Below are positions 1 to 8,114 of a stretch of 64,000 bases of DNA, piece by piece. Both the position numbers and the translations under genes were made by a program. This DNA comes from DASRFA01 sp035651755 (GTDB lineage: Bacteria; Desulfobacterota; Binatia; UBA12015). The stretch covers positions 248,001-312,000 of the forward strand of contig DASRFA010000027.1 of NCBI GenBank assembly GCA_035651755.1, given 5' to 3'. Each line of letters begins with the position of its first letter. Within the stretch, counting starts at the first letter, position 1. The notes below the pieces were generated by a model. That model saw only the letters and a list, made by a program, of their open reading frames with translations. It did not search any database and was not told where the DNA came from.

Positions 1-2
1 AC

Positions 3-464
3 CAGATCGGCGGCTACTTCGACCCGAAGACGGGAAAGCCCGATCCCGCGAAGCAGAAGGCGGTCTTCGAGTTCGTCCGCCGCGAGCTGCGCGCCTCGCA
101 CCACGCCGACGCGATGCTCTTCTGCGACCTCGGATCGACGATTGCCAAGTTCCAGCGCGGCATCGCGTACTGGAACGGCATGTCGGAGGACGTGTCGTCC
201 GGCGGCTTCTGGAACAACCTGGCGGCCTCCGACTGGAACGGCAACGTCGCGGCGGCGTCGGTGTACGCGTCGCTGCAGGACCTCGAGGGCCGCGTGCTGT
301 ACTACGACGCGGGCGGAATCGAGATCCTCTCTCACATCTCGGACGGCCAGTTCGTCGACGTGCCGGAGAACGAGCGCTTGACGCACCCCGAGCGGATCGT
401 GCGCGCGGTCGACATCGCGCTCGGGCCGCTCGTCCAGGCGAAGAGCGGGACGGCCGCGCCCTGA
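3..464 (+). CDS. Hypothetical protein, 5'-truncated by window edge
   Basis: This is the C-terminal part of a protein whose start lies outside the window. The frame is open from base 3 to the TGA at 462-464, giving about 153 visible residues. They are soluble-looking and mixed in composition, with several Trp, Gly and Ser/Asn stretches (YWNGM, GGFWNN, SDWNGN), and no membrane segment or catalytic motif is recognised. The product is unknown. Its stop overlaps the most likely start of the next gene (CTGA at 461-464), so the two are probably translationally coupled. Coding confidence comes from the codon pattern and the tight downstream junction. Confidence 0.6.
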   Translation, partial: QIGGYFDPKTGKPDPAKQKAVFEFVRRELRASHHADAMLFCDLGSTIAKFQRGIAYWNGMSEDVSSGGFWNNLAASDWNGNVAAASVYASLQDLEGRVLYYDAGGIEILSHISDGQFVDVPENERLTHPERIVRAVDIALGPLVQAKSGTAAP

Positions 465-532
465 CGACGTCCTTCGAGTCGCCGACGAGGCGTGCGGCCG
501 CGAGCGCGCTCGCGTACGTCGCCGTCTTCGCG

Positions 533-2644
533 GTGCTGTTCCACCGCTGGATCGCCGCGAGCGCGGAGGCGACGTCGGCCTTCAACGGCCAGGCGGACAA
601 CCGGCTGCTGCCGTACCTGCTGGCTTGGGTCGCGCAGGCGCTCGCGACGCGTCCGCACGACCTCTTCGATGCGCCGATGTTCTTCCCGGCGCGCGGGATG
701 CTGACGGGATCCGAGCACTACCTCTCGCTCCAGCTGCTCTTCGCGCCGGCGTATGCGTGGTCCCGGAACCCGCTGCTCGCCGCCAACTTCGTGGCGATGG
801 CGTCCTTCGTCATCGCGGCGTTCGCGATGGAGCGCCTGCTCGCCGCCGCCGGGTTCGCGTGGTGGTCGGCGTGGCTCGCGGGCCTCGTGTTCGGGCTCGG
901 GCCGCTCCGCTACCCGGCGAGCATCCAGGTCATCCAGAACCTGAAGCTCTTCCTCCCGCTGACGGCGCTCGCGATCCTCCTCCTGAGGCGACGGCCGACC
1001 GCGCGTCGCGGGGCATCGCTCGTCGCCGCGCTGCTCGCGGGGCTCTTCGCCTCGTACTATGCCGCGCTCAACGTCGGCCTGACGGCGGTCCTGTGGACGT
1101 CGCTGGAGGCGGCGCGCCCGGGTCCGCGACGAGCGCGCTTCGTCGCGCTCGTCGCCGTCGCGCTCGCGATCTCGGTCGCGCTCCTGGCGGCGTTCTCGCG
1201 GCCCTACTTCGAGCGCCGGCGGAGCTTCGACGCGCTCGCCGCCGAGGCCGCTCGCGTGCACGCGACCGATGTCGGCGAGCCGGCCGGCGTCGCGGCGGGC
1301 GATGCGCGCAACGCGGACGGGTGGTTCCCCTTCGGGCCGTTCGCGCGGCGGTTCGGCGCCATGACCGGAGCAGTCGCACCGGCGCTCGCCGTCTTCGGGC
1401 TCCTCGCCCTCGCGGCGCGCGACCCGGGCGTGCGACGCATCGCCGCCGCCGGTGTCGCGTTCGCGGTCGCGGGCCTGGCGCTCGCGTTGCGATTTCACTC
1501 GCGCGCCCTGCCGTCGCCGCTCTCGGAGCTGCTCGGCTTCTATCGCTTCCCGTGGCGGTTCCTCGTCCTCTTCGGCTTCGGGATCGCGCTGCTCGCCGGC
1601 GCGGGCGCCGAGGCGGCGGGCCGGCGCTTCGGCGCCCGCCGTGCGACGGCGGCGTCGCTCGCCGCGGCGGCGATCCTTCTCGTCGCGGACGGCGGCAAGA
1701 TGATGTGGGTTCCGCTCGATCGGGTCACGGCGATCGCGCGCGACGCCGGCGCGTATCGCGCGGTCGGCGCGATCGCGCGCGCGAACGGCGAGGGCCCGCT
1801 CGCGGAGGTCCCGCGCATCGGGACGGCTCGCACGGACTGGCAGTACGACGCGCTCCTCGGCTCGATGCTGCACGGGCAGCCGCTCGTGACGGGATACACC
1901 GGGTACGCGCCGCCGCACTCGGGCCTGGTCGACTCGTGGCTCGCGGAGCTGCCTTCGCCCGTCGCGCTCGCCGACCTGGCCGACGCGACGCAGCTCCGCT
2001 GGCTCCTCGTCCGTCCCGAGTCCGACTGGGCGGACCCCGTGGCGCGCCGGCGGCTCCTCGCCGAGCTCGATCGGAACCCGGAGGTCGGGCCGCCGTTCGA
2101 GATCGGCTCGTGGACGCTCCGCCGGATCGACCGCGCTCCGCGACACCCGGAGTGGTTCGCGGCGCTCGCCGCCCTGCCGCGGCCGGACGCGACGCTCCTC
2201 GGAACGCCGCGCCGCGCGCTCGACGCGCGCGAGGCGGCCGGACGCGTCGCCGTCGTGCGACCGCCGGGAGAGCTCCGCGCGCGCGCCGGCGACGCGATCG
2301 CGCTCGAGGTCTCGGTCGCGAACGACGGCACCGAGACGTGGCCCGTGCTCGCGCAGCGCGCGACCGGCACGCGGCACATCGTGTCGCTGGTGGTGCGCTG
2401 GCGGCCGGCCGCGACGGACGGGGCGGTCGACGACACGAGCGACGGCGTCGCCACGCTGGCGCGGCTTCGCCGGGACGTCCCGCCCGGCGAGACCGCGGTC
2501 CAGAAACTGTGGGTCGTCGCGCCCGCGGCGCCCGGCCGCTATCGCGTGGAAATCGCGCTCGCGCAGGGCGATTCGCCGAGGGCCTTCTCGACGTCGCACC
2601 CGGCCGACGTCGACGCGACCGTGACGGACGGCACGAGCCCGTAG
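533..2644 (+). CDS. Polytopic membrane protein, glycosyltransferase/YfhO-like (paralogue of 37394-39199)
   Basis: About 700 residues, with roughly ten hydrophobic segments in the first 400 residues and a soluble C-terminal domain of about 250. It resembles GT-C-type or YfhO-like inner-membrane proteins, but no catalytic residue can be assigned. A second copy lies at 37394-39199: both share motifs such as LFDAPxxFPA, LTGSEHxLS and IAAFAMERLLAA. The first canonical start is GTG 533. However, the open codons just upstream read SALAYVAVFAVL, matching SLAAYVAVFVVL in the paralogue, so translation probably begins earlier, possibly at CTG 461, which overlaps the preceding stop. It ends tail-to-tail, four bases from the desaturase gene. 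Function is unknown; lipid-linked sugar transfer is only a family-level guess. Confidence 0.8.
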   Translation: MLFHRWIAASAEATSAFNGQADNRLLPYLLAWVAQALATRPHDLFDAPMFFPARGMLTGSEHYLSLQLLFAPAYAWSRNPLLAANFVAMASFVIAAFAMERLLAAAGFAWWSAWLAGLVFGLGPLRYPASIQVIQNLKLFLPLTALAILLLRRRPTARRGASLVAALLAGLFASYYAALNVGLTAVLWTSLEAARPGPRRARFVALVAVALAISVALLAAFSRPYFERRRSFDALAAEAARVHATDVGEPAGVAAGDARNADGWFPFGPFARRFGAMTGAVAPALAVFGLLALAARDPGVRRIAAAGVAFAVAGLALALRFHSRALPSPLSELLGFYRFPWRFLVLFGFGIALLAGAGAEAAGRRFGARRATAASLAAAAILLVADGGKMMWVPLDRVTAIARDAGAYRAVGAIARANGEGPLAEVPRIGTARTDWQYDALLGSMLHGQPLVTGYTGYAPPHSGLVDSWLAELPSPVALADLADATQLRWLLVRPESDWADPVARRRLLAELDRNPEVGPPFEIGSWTLRRIDRAPRHPEWFAALAALPRPDATLLGTPRRALDAREAAGRVAVVRPPGELRARAGDAIALEVSVANDGTETWPVLAQRATGTRHIVSLVVRWRPAATDGAVDDTSDGVATLARLRRDVPPGETAVQKLWVVAPAAPGRYRVEIALAQGDSPRAFSTSHPADVDATVTDGTSP

Positions 2645-2648
2645 ACCG

Positions 2649-3653
2649 TCAAGCCGTCGGCGCGAAGAACCCGTTCGCGCTGGCGCTCGTTCGCGGCGCC
2701 GGCCCGGCACCGCCCTCGGCGCGCGACGCCGCACGGCGCAGCACCGCGCGATAGCCGCGGTCGACGCAGGCGCGATCGAGCGCGCCGCGCTCGCGCAGCA
2801 GGCGATGCATGCGCGGAAGGTTGTAGTGCGGGACCGTCATGAGGAGATGGTGCTCGAGGTGGAAGTTCACGCGATTGGGCGCGATCAGAAGGCGCTCCCA
2901 CCAGCGCGCGATCGTCGTTCGCGTGTTGCCGAGCGGATCGTCGGCATCTGGCGTGAGCGCGTGCTCGGCGATCGACCGGATGCGCGTCACGAGCGTGTGC
3001 GTCGTGAGCCATGCGCCCACCCAAAGGAGGTACAGCGCCGGGTGGCCGAACGCGCTCACGATCCCGAGCAGGACGAGGTTCGTCACGAGCACGCCCTGCG
3101 CGGCGCGCGTCGCGACCGGATCCTTGCCGTACTGCCGGAACGTCCGCCGCCACGCCGCCTTCGCGAACTTCCAACCGGTCTGGCCCGAGAGATCGCGCCA
3201 GACCTTGCGGCGGAAGCTCGCGGGCGTGATCGGGAAGGGCTTGATCAGCCCGATGTCCGGATCCTCGGGGCTGCCGGTCTTCGAGTGGTGCTGCAGGTGG
3301 TACGGGCGGTAGGGGCGGAGGTCGCTCCAGATCGGGTAGGCGGCGAGCCAGTTGCCGGCGAAGTCGTTCAGCGCGCGCGACCGGAAGAACGATCGGTGCG
3401 ACGCCTCGTGCATGACGACCGCGAGCCCGAGCTGCCGGGCGCCGATCACGAAGAGCGCGAGCACGATCGTCAGCGGGTTCGGCCAGCGCGCGACGAGCGC
3501 GAACGACGCGAACACGAGGCCCCAGTCGACGGCGAGCGTCCACCACGAGCGGAGGTCGCGCATCTCGAGCAGGCTGCGGATCTCCTGCTGCGTGAGCGCG
3601 TCGCGCCAGCTGGGGGCGGCGTCGGCGGTCGGGGCGGCGGCTTCGGTGGTCAT
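2649..3653 (-). CDS. Fatty acid desaturase family membrane di-iron enzyme
   Basis: 334 residues. The three histidine boxes of the membrane desaturase/hydroxylase family are visible: HEASH at residues 82-86, HLQHH at 119-123 and HLEHH at 265-269. Together they would bind the di-iron centre. Hydrophobic segments lie at about 43-80 and 185-220, matching the usual four-helix topology. The enzyme would introduce a double bond, or hydroxylate, an acyl chain or similar lipid at the inner membrane, with electrons from a ferredoxin or reductase. The start is ATG 3653, and it lies directly downstream of the PaaX-type regulator (15 bases), so the two are probably co-transcribed. Substrate cannot be told from sequence; carotenoid or sterol-type hydroxylation is a possible alternative. 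Confidence 0.88.
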   Translation of the reverse strand: MTTEAAAPTADAAPSWRDALTQQEIRSLLEMRDLRSWWTLAVDWGLVFASFALVARWPNPLTIVLALFVIGARQLGLAVVMHEASHRSFFRSRALNDFAGNWLAAYPIWSDLRPYRPYHLQHHSKTGSPEDPDIGLIKPFPITPASFRRKVWRDLSGQTGWKFAKAAWRRTFRQYGKDPVATRAAQGVLVTNLVLLGIVSAFGHPALYLLWVGAWLTTHTLVTRIRSIAEHALTPDADDPLGNTRTTIARWWERLLIAPNRVNFHLEHHLLMTVPHYNLPRMHRLLRERGALDRACVDRGYRAVLRRAASRAEGGAGPAPRTSASANGFFAPTA

Positions 3654-3668
3654 CGGTTCTTTCCTCGT

Positions 3669-4523
3669 TCAGACGGCGACGCGGCGCGGCTCGCCCGCGA
3701 GCGCGGCGTCGAGCGGCGTCCCGAAGTGCGGGACGTCGAAGCGCTTCAGGAAGTCGGCCCAGGCGGCTCGGCCGACGCGGTCGTAGCGGCGGAGCGCCTC
3801 GGCGAGCTGCTGGCGCTCGTCGACGCGGCAGATCGCCGGGGGAAGGAGCGGATCGAGCACGAGGTCGCGGATGATCGCGCGCCCGAGGAGGAAGGTCTCC
3901 ACCATCGCCTGCTCGATCGCGAGCCCGGCGACCCGCGCCTCGCTGCGCGCGAGCTCGGCGAGCCGCTCGCGGTACCGGTCGCGGAGACGATCGGAGTCCC
4001 AGAGCGAGCGCGCCCGTTGCTCCGTCGCCGGATCGAGCTCGGAAAGCCGCGCGACGAGGTCCGCCGCGGGAAGCCCGAGCGCGACGAGCTCGTGGCGGAG
4101 GTCGGCGACCGGGATCCGGAGATTGTCGGGCCGCAGTGACAGCGCCGGCCCGAGCGGCCGGAACCCGAAGAAGCGGAGCGCGCGCTCGCGCTCGCGGCGA
4201 TCCGCGCGGCGTTGCGACGCCGGCGACTCCGCGTGGTGGACCGCGATCCACGACCCGGCGCTCCACGCCCGCGTCGCCCGGTCGAGCTCGCGCCACGAGC
4301 GGACGCGGCGCTCGACGGGCGCGGCCGACGCGCCGAGGCGGTAGCGCCCGCGCTCGTCGCGCGCGACGTGGCCCGCCGCGAGCAGGCGGGCGAGCGCGAC
4401 CCGGACGTTGTTCCCGGGGATCCCGAAGAGCGCGCCCGCCTCGACCAGCGCACCGACCGGCATGGTGCCCCGGCGGAGCGTCGAGAGAAGGTCGAGGATC
4501 AGGCTGCGGGCGGTCGGGGCCAC
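3669..4523 (-). CDS. PaaX-family transcriptional regulator
   Basis: 284 residues, the usual PaaX length. The N-terminus (about 1-65) is a winged helix of PaaX type, with an ARSLILDLLS helix, a FGIPGNNVRVALARLLAAG recognition segment and an RGRYRL wing. The C-terminal part keeps the family PLLPPAICR motif near residue 225. PaaX of E. coli represses phenylacetate catabolism in response to phenylacetyl-CoA; here the co-transcribed neighbour is a desaturase, so the ligand may be a different acyl-CoA. The start is GTG at 4523. A 16-bp palindrome lies 26 bases upstream, overlapping the promoter area, which suggests autoregulation. Confidence 0.85.
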   Translation of the reverse strand: MAPTARSLILDLLSTLRRGTMPVGALVEAGALFGIPGNNVRVALARLLAAGHVARDERGRYRLGASAAPVERRVRSWRELDRATRAWSAGSWIAVHHAESPASQRRADRRERERALRFFGFRPLGPALSLRPDNLRIPVADLRHELVALGLPAADLVARLSELDPATEQRARSLWDSDRLRDRYRERLAELARSEARVAGLAIEQAMVETFLLGRAIIRDLVLDPLLPPAICRVDERQQLAEALRRYDRVGRAAWADFLKRFDVPHFGTPLDAALAGEPRRVAV

Positions 4524-4549
4524 GGGCTCTTGTTACACCGGTCGCGCGG

Positions 4550-4565
4550 ACGATGCAAGCATCGT
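4550..4565. promoter_or_regulatory. Palindromic operator candidate for the PaaX-type regulator
   Basis: A perfect inverted repeat, ACGATGC-AA-GCATCGT, is centred in the gap between the divergent PaaX-type gene and the lipoprotein gene. It overlaps a possible -35 region for the regulator (TTGCAT on the minus strand, with TGTAAC as a -10 fifteen bases on). It is the only AT-leaning palindrome in the gap, and its position suits autoregulation. Binding is inferred, not shown. Confidence 0.5.
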
Positions 4566-4577
4566 AATATGTCGGCG

Positions 4578-4606
4578 GGTCCCATGGCGGCGGGGACCGC
4601 GTCCCC
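4578..4606 (+). promoter_or_regulatory. Overlapping alternative hairpins in lipoprotein leader
   Basis: Two mutually exclusive stems can form: GGTCCC (4578-4583) with GGGACC (4593-4598), or GGGGAC (4592-4597) with GTCCCC (4601-4606) around a CGC loop. They sit 60-90 bases ahead of the lipoprotein gene. They could be an attenuator or a chance product of GC-rich sequence; no T-run follows. Confidence 0.2.
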
Positions 4607-4650
4607 GTAGGATGACACACGGCCCGGGTCGGCCCGGGCGCCCGCCCGCC

Positions 4651-4657
4651 GGAGGAG
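4651..4657 (+). promoter_or_regulatory. Strong Shine-Dalgarno that sets the start of the lipoprotein gene
   Basis: GGAGGAG lies here, seven bases before the ACG at 4665. No ATG, GTG or TTG in the lipoprotein frame lies near it; the first is GTG 4809, which would discard the whole signal peptide. The site therefore points to initiation at 4665. Confidence 0.5.
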
Positions 4658-4664
4658 ACGCTTC

Positions 4665-5426
4665 ACGGATCGCATCTCGCGCCTCGCCGTCGTCAGCCTC
4701 GCGGCCGTCGCGGTCGTCGTCCTCCCGGGCTGCCTCCTGAGCCGGCTCCTCGACGCGCGCGCCGAGGTCTGCGCGCACGCCTACCGGATCGAGATCGCAG
4801 ACGACGGGGTGGCGATCTCCGTCGATCGCCCGATCCTCTTCGACTCGGACGTCGTCTGCCTGGCGGGCGCCGAGCCGACCGCGGTAGACGTCGGGCCCGA
4901 TGGCGAGCGCATGACCTACCTCGCGGAGAAGGACGGAGAGCCCGAAGGCTCTCCCTTTGCCATCCCGATCACGCTGTTCTTCGTCCACGGGGACGGCCGC
5001 TATCGCCTCCAGGAGGGCCGGGTCGCGAAGGGATTGACCGGCGTCGTGTCGCCGCCGGTCGTCGCGGCGGCCGTGCGGTCGGTCTGCGACGGCGAGATCA
5101 GCGTGCTCTCGAGGACGGTCGATTTCGACCTGACCGACATCGATCCGGCGCTTCTCCCGACCCGCTCGCAGGTCGTCGAGCTGCTCGGTGCGCCGAACGC
5201 GAGAGCGCCCGGCGACGCCGGCGACGCGCTCGCGTACGACTACTCGGTGCGCGACGGCGACCGCCGCGCGACCGCCCACGTCGTCGCGCGCTTCGATGCC
5301 GCCGGGACGATCCGGACGGTCGACGTCCGGTACCTCGGCCACCGCTTCGAGGCGCGCTTCGACGACTGCCGCGCGCGCCTGACCGCTGCGCCGCTCCGCG
5401 CCCTCGGCTGCGCCTTCGTCGACTAG
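4665..5426 (+). CDS. Putative lipoprotein with apparent ACG start
   Basis: The frame is open well before its first canonical start (GTG 4809). The upstream codons encode a textbook lipoprotein signal: DRISR, then a hydrophobic run ending in the lipobox LPGC (Cys near residue 23). A strong GGAGGAG lies seven bases before ACG 4665, exactly where an ATG would be expected, so the start looks like ATG changed to ACG, or a sequencing error. The mature part of about 230 residues is soluble, with no recognised domain. It would be anchored to the inner or outer membrane after Lnt-type acylation. It is divergent from the PaaX-type gene. Function is unknown. Confidence 0.65.
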   Translation, partial: TDRISRLAVVSLAAVAVVVLPGCLLSRLLDARAEVCAHAYRIEIADDGVAISVDRPILFDSDVVCLAGAEPTAVDVGPDGERMTYLAEKDGEPEGSPFAIPITLFFVHGDGRYRLQEGRVAKGLTGVVSPPVVAAAVRSVCDGEISVLSRTVDFDLTDIDPALLPTRSQVVELLGAPNARAPGDAGDALAYDYSVRDGDRRATAHVVARFDAAGTIRTVDVRYLGHRFEARFDDCRARLTAAPLRALGCAFVD

Positions 5427-5443
5427 GATTGCGCGCACCTGTG

Positions 5444-5458
5444 GCGACGCCTCGTCGC
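5444..5458 (+). terminator. Short GC hairpin after the lipoprotein gene
   Basis: GCGACG (5444-5449) pairs with CGTCGC (5453-5458) around a CCT loop, 17 bases past the stop. There is no T-run, so intrinsic termination is uncertain. Confidence 0.25.
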
Positions 5459-5578
5459 GCCGCATGACGCGCGCGATGGTGGGCGCGACGCGGGCCCGGA
5501 CAACGAAAACGCTTGCTCGAGGCGGCCCGACTTTGGGAAGGAGAGGATACGCGTCACCCCGGAAGGAGGATGGCGACC

Positions 5579-6604
5579 ATGCCTGCCCGCACCCGCATCG
5601 CCCCCTGCCGCGTCGGCGGCGCGCTCGCCGTCGCGCTCGCGCTCGTGGCGGCTTCGGCGACACAAACTCTGGCGATCAAGTGGAACGCCGGCTGCATCGC
5701 TCCTTCCGGAAAGCTGATCAAGGCGAGCCCATCGCTCTACGTCCGGTCGCGCTTCATCCACCCCGGGCACGAGATCGGCTACTTCCTGCGCGCGGGCGAC
5801 GCGGAGCGGAACGGCGGGTTCTCCACCGAGCCGGACGGCAACCTGATCGAGATCTGGTTCGTGCCGCGCTCCGGCGTCCCGATCGCGCTGCCTCCGTTCC
5901 GCGCGACCGCCGTCAGCGCGACCGCTCTCTACTTCGACTTCCCCGACCCGCAGGCGCTCGTCGGGCGGACGCTCGTCGGGAACATCGCGGTGCGCATCTC
6001 GACGGGCGGCCGCGTGCTCGACCGGATCAACCGGCCCGTCGTGCTGCCGCCCGCCAACGACGTCGTCGACCTCGTCGAGCACGGCACCGCCGCCCAGCTC
6101 GCGACCGCCGTCGACGCCGTCGGCAACATGTGGATCCCGGTCCACTTCTCGCGCTTCGGCTCCGCGGACCCGATGCCGTTCTGCCCCGCACCGATCACGC
6201 CGAAGATGGCGTTCGCGGTCGGGGTGAGCGTCTCGAACGGCGACCCCAACGTGATCCCGTACACGTCGTTCGCCCAGATCCGGAACAGCCGCGTCTTCCT
6301 CGGCGACTTCGCCATCGACGGTCAGAACGTCTACGGCGAGCCGCTCGACATCACGCTCGACGTCCGGCCGCTCCGCGGCGGCGGCCTCGCGCTCTGCGCG
6401 ATGAACGATGCGATCGACCTCGTCATCATGCTGCCCCTCAAGTGGGGCGCGACGCTCCGCGGCTCGCCCGTCCTGCCGCTCATCCGCGACGGATCCCCGT
6501 ACGTCATCCACCTGCGCGACGTCTCCGCCGATCCGGTCGTCGCGGCGGGGCTGCACACGATCAGGACGGACGGGTTCGGCTCGGCGTGCGTCGACCGCCC
6601 CTGA
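5579..6604 (+). CDS. Secreted hypothetical protein
   Basis: 341 residues with a clear Sec signal peptide: basic MPARTRIAPCR, a hydrophobic core of Ala/Val/Leu, and a probable cut after QTLA near residue 32. The start ATG 5579 is chosen over ATG 5570 because AGGAGG (5564-5569) would touch 5570 but stands nine bases from 5579. The mature protein is beta-rich, with several Cys (AGCIAPSG, FCPAPI, ALCAMN, SACVD), which fits disulfide formation in the periplasm or outside. No domain is recognised. Its 3' end overlaps the end of the convergent lnt gene by 44 bases. Confidence 0.75.
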   Translation: MPARTRIAPCRVGGALAVALALVAASATQTLAIKWNAGCIAPSGKLIKASPSLYVRSRFIHPGHEIGYFLRAGDAERNGGFSTEPDGNLIEIWFVPRSGVPIALPPFRATAVSATALYFDFPDPQALVGRTLVGNIAVRISTGGRVLDRINRPVVLPPANDVVDLVEHGTAAQLATAVDAVGNMWIPVHFSRFGSADPMPFCPAPITPKMAFAVGVSVSNGDPNVIPYTSFAQIRNSRVFLGDFAIDGQNVYGEPLDITLDVRPLRGGGLALCAMNDAIDLVIMLPLKWGATLRGSPVLPLIRDGSPYVIHLRDVSADPVVAAGLHTIRTDGFGSACVDRP

Positions 6605-8075
6605 GCGATCGCACCTCGATCGCCATGCCGGCCGCGACGACGGCGAGACAGGCGACGAGAAACGCCCGATCGTTCCGCGCGTAGAACGTGTCCGTGGTCC
6701 CGGGAATCGTCGCTTCGAGCACCGACGGTCGGCCGTCGGATCGCGACTCGGCCAGCGCGCGCCCGAACCCGTCGAAGAGCGCGCTCGGACCGGCATTCGC
6801 GACGCGCAGGACCGGCACCCCCGTCTCGACCGCGCGGATCTGCGCCCACGCGAGGTGCGGCGGATCGCCCGGGAACCACGCGTCGTTGGTCGGGTTCACG
6901 AGCACGCGCGCGCCACGGCGCGCGAGATCGGTCGCGGCGGCGGGATCGACGATCTCGAAGCAGACGAGCGGCGCGAGCGCCGTTCCGCCTGCCTCGAACA
7001 CGCGCGCCTCGCGCCCGGCGCGCACCGGCTCGAGCGCGGCCGGCGGCGCGCCGAGCGCGGCGGGCCACGATTCGGCGATCGGCACGAGCCGGCGCTTCCG
7101 GTAGCTGTCCATGCCGTATCCGGCGCGCAGCACGTGGACCGCGTTGAAGCGGTCGAGCTTTCCCGCCGCAGCGACGCTCTGCAGCGTCCCGCCGGCGACG
7201 AGCACGGCGCCGCCCTCCTCGAGGAAGCGCGCGAGCTGGCGCCAGGCGTCGCGGTCGCGCTCGAGGTCCACCGTGATCGCCGACTCCGGCCAGAGCACGA
7301 TCGCGGCCCCGCGTTCGCGCGGCGAAGGCGTCGCCGCGAGATACCGCGCGAGCGTGCTCTCCGCGAAGCTGCGCGCGGCGCCGTCGACGGCGATCACGGT
7401 CGGTCCGGAGGACGCCGTCCCGGGCGGCGAAGCGAGCCGTGCCGCTCCCCACACGGACGCCGCGACGACGAGGCCCGCGCCGGTCGCGAGCGCGGCCGCG
7501 CGCTCGAAGCGCGATGCGCCGCGCGCCCACAGGCTCGCGATCCCCGCGTTCGCCGCCACGACGACGGCCGTCACGCCCGCGATCCCGGTCGCGCTCGCGA
7601 GCTGCAGCAACGCGGGCGCCCCGGTCTCCGCGGCTCCGATCGTCGCCGCCGGGAAGAAGGGCGGCAGCGGAAGGCGGAGCGACTCCCACACCGCCCACGC
7701 GGCGGCGAGCCAGACGACCTGCCAGGCGCGCGGCGCGCGCGGCCGGAGCGCGAGCGCGCCGCCGAGGAGCGCTCCGTGCGCCGCGCCCGCGACCGCGGCG
7801 ACCGCGACCGCAAGCGCGATCGCGCGCGCAGGCTCGACCCCGAGGTACCGCGCGATCGCGGGCGCGAGCCAGGGCGCGACGTCGAGCTCGAACGCGGCGA
7901 TCGCATACGCGATCCCCGCCGCCACCGCGTGGCGCGCCGGCGCGCTCTCGAGCGCGACGAGGAGCGGAACGAGCGCGACCAGAGCGAGCGCCCAGCCGGC
8001 GCGCGCGTGGAGGGCGAGCGCCTGAAGCCCCCCGGCGAAGACCGCGGCCGCGACGACGCGCCCGAGCGGCCTCAT
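6561..8075 (-). CDS. lnt: Apolipoprotein N-acyltransferase
   Basis: 504 residues, the normal Lnt length. The N-terminal half (about 1-205) has some six to seven hydrophobic helices; the C-terminal half is a periplasmic nitrilase-like domain. Its catalytic triad is visible as Glu in LWPESAI, Lys in SYRKRRLVP and Cys in LVCFEI, followed by the family NPTNDAWFP and RVANAGPS motifs. Lnt adds the third acyl chain to the N-terminal Cys of lipoproteins in the inner membrane of Gram-negative bacteria, which fits the several lipoproteins in this window. The start is ATG 8075, divergent from the PDZ-like membrane protein gene. Confidence 0.93.
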   Translation of the reverse strand: MRPLGRVVAAAVFAGGLQALALHARAGWALALVALVPLLVALESAPARHAVAAGIAYAIAAFELDVAPWLAPAIARYLGVEPARAIALAVAVAAVAGAAHGALLGGALALRPRAPRAWQVVWLAAAWAVWESLRLPLPPFFPAATIGAAETGAPALLQLASATGIAGVTAVVVAANAGIASLWARGASRFERAAALATGAGLVVAASVWGAARLASPPGTASSGPTVIAVDGAARSFAESTLARYLAATPSPRERGAAIVLWPESAITVDLERDRDAWRQLARFLEEGGAVLVAGGTLQSVAAAGKLDRFNAVHVLRAGYGMDSYRKRRLVPIAESWPAALGAPPAALEPVRAGREARVFEAGGTALAPLVCFEIVDPAAATDLARRGARVLVNPTNDAWFPGDPPHLAWAQIRAVETGVPVLRVANAGPSALFDGFGRALAESRSDGRPSVLEATIPGTTDTFYARNDRAFLVACLAVVAAGMAIEVRSLRGGRRTPSRTRPS

Positions 8076-8114
8076 GACGAACGCCCGCGGCGGCGCGCGC
8101 GCGCGCCGTGGTGG

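Noticed and set aside
332..2734. Long minus-strand open frame opposite the first membrane protein (about 800 codons)
   Set aside because: Arg-rich composition without domain pattern; the plus-strand frame has a paralogue in the window and normal membrane-protein features.
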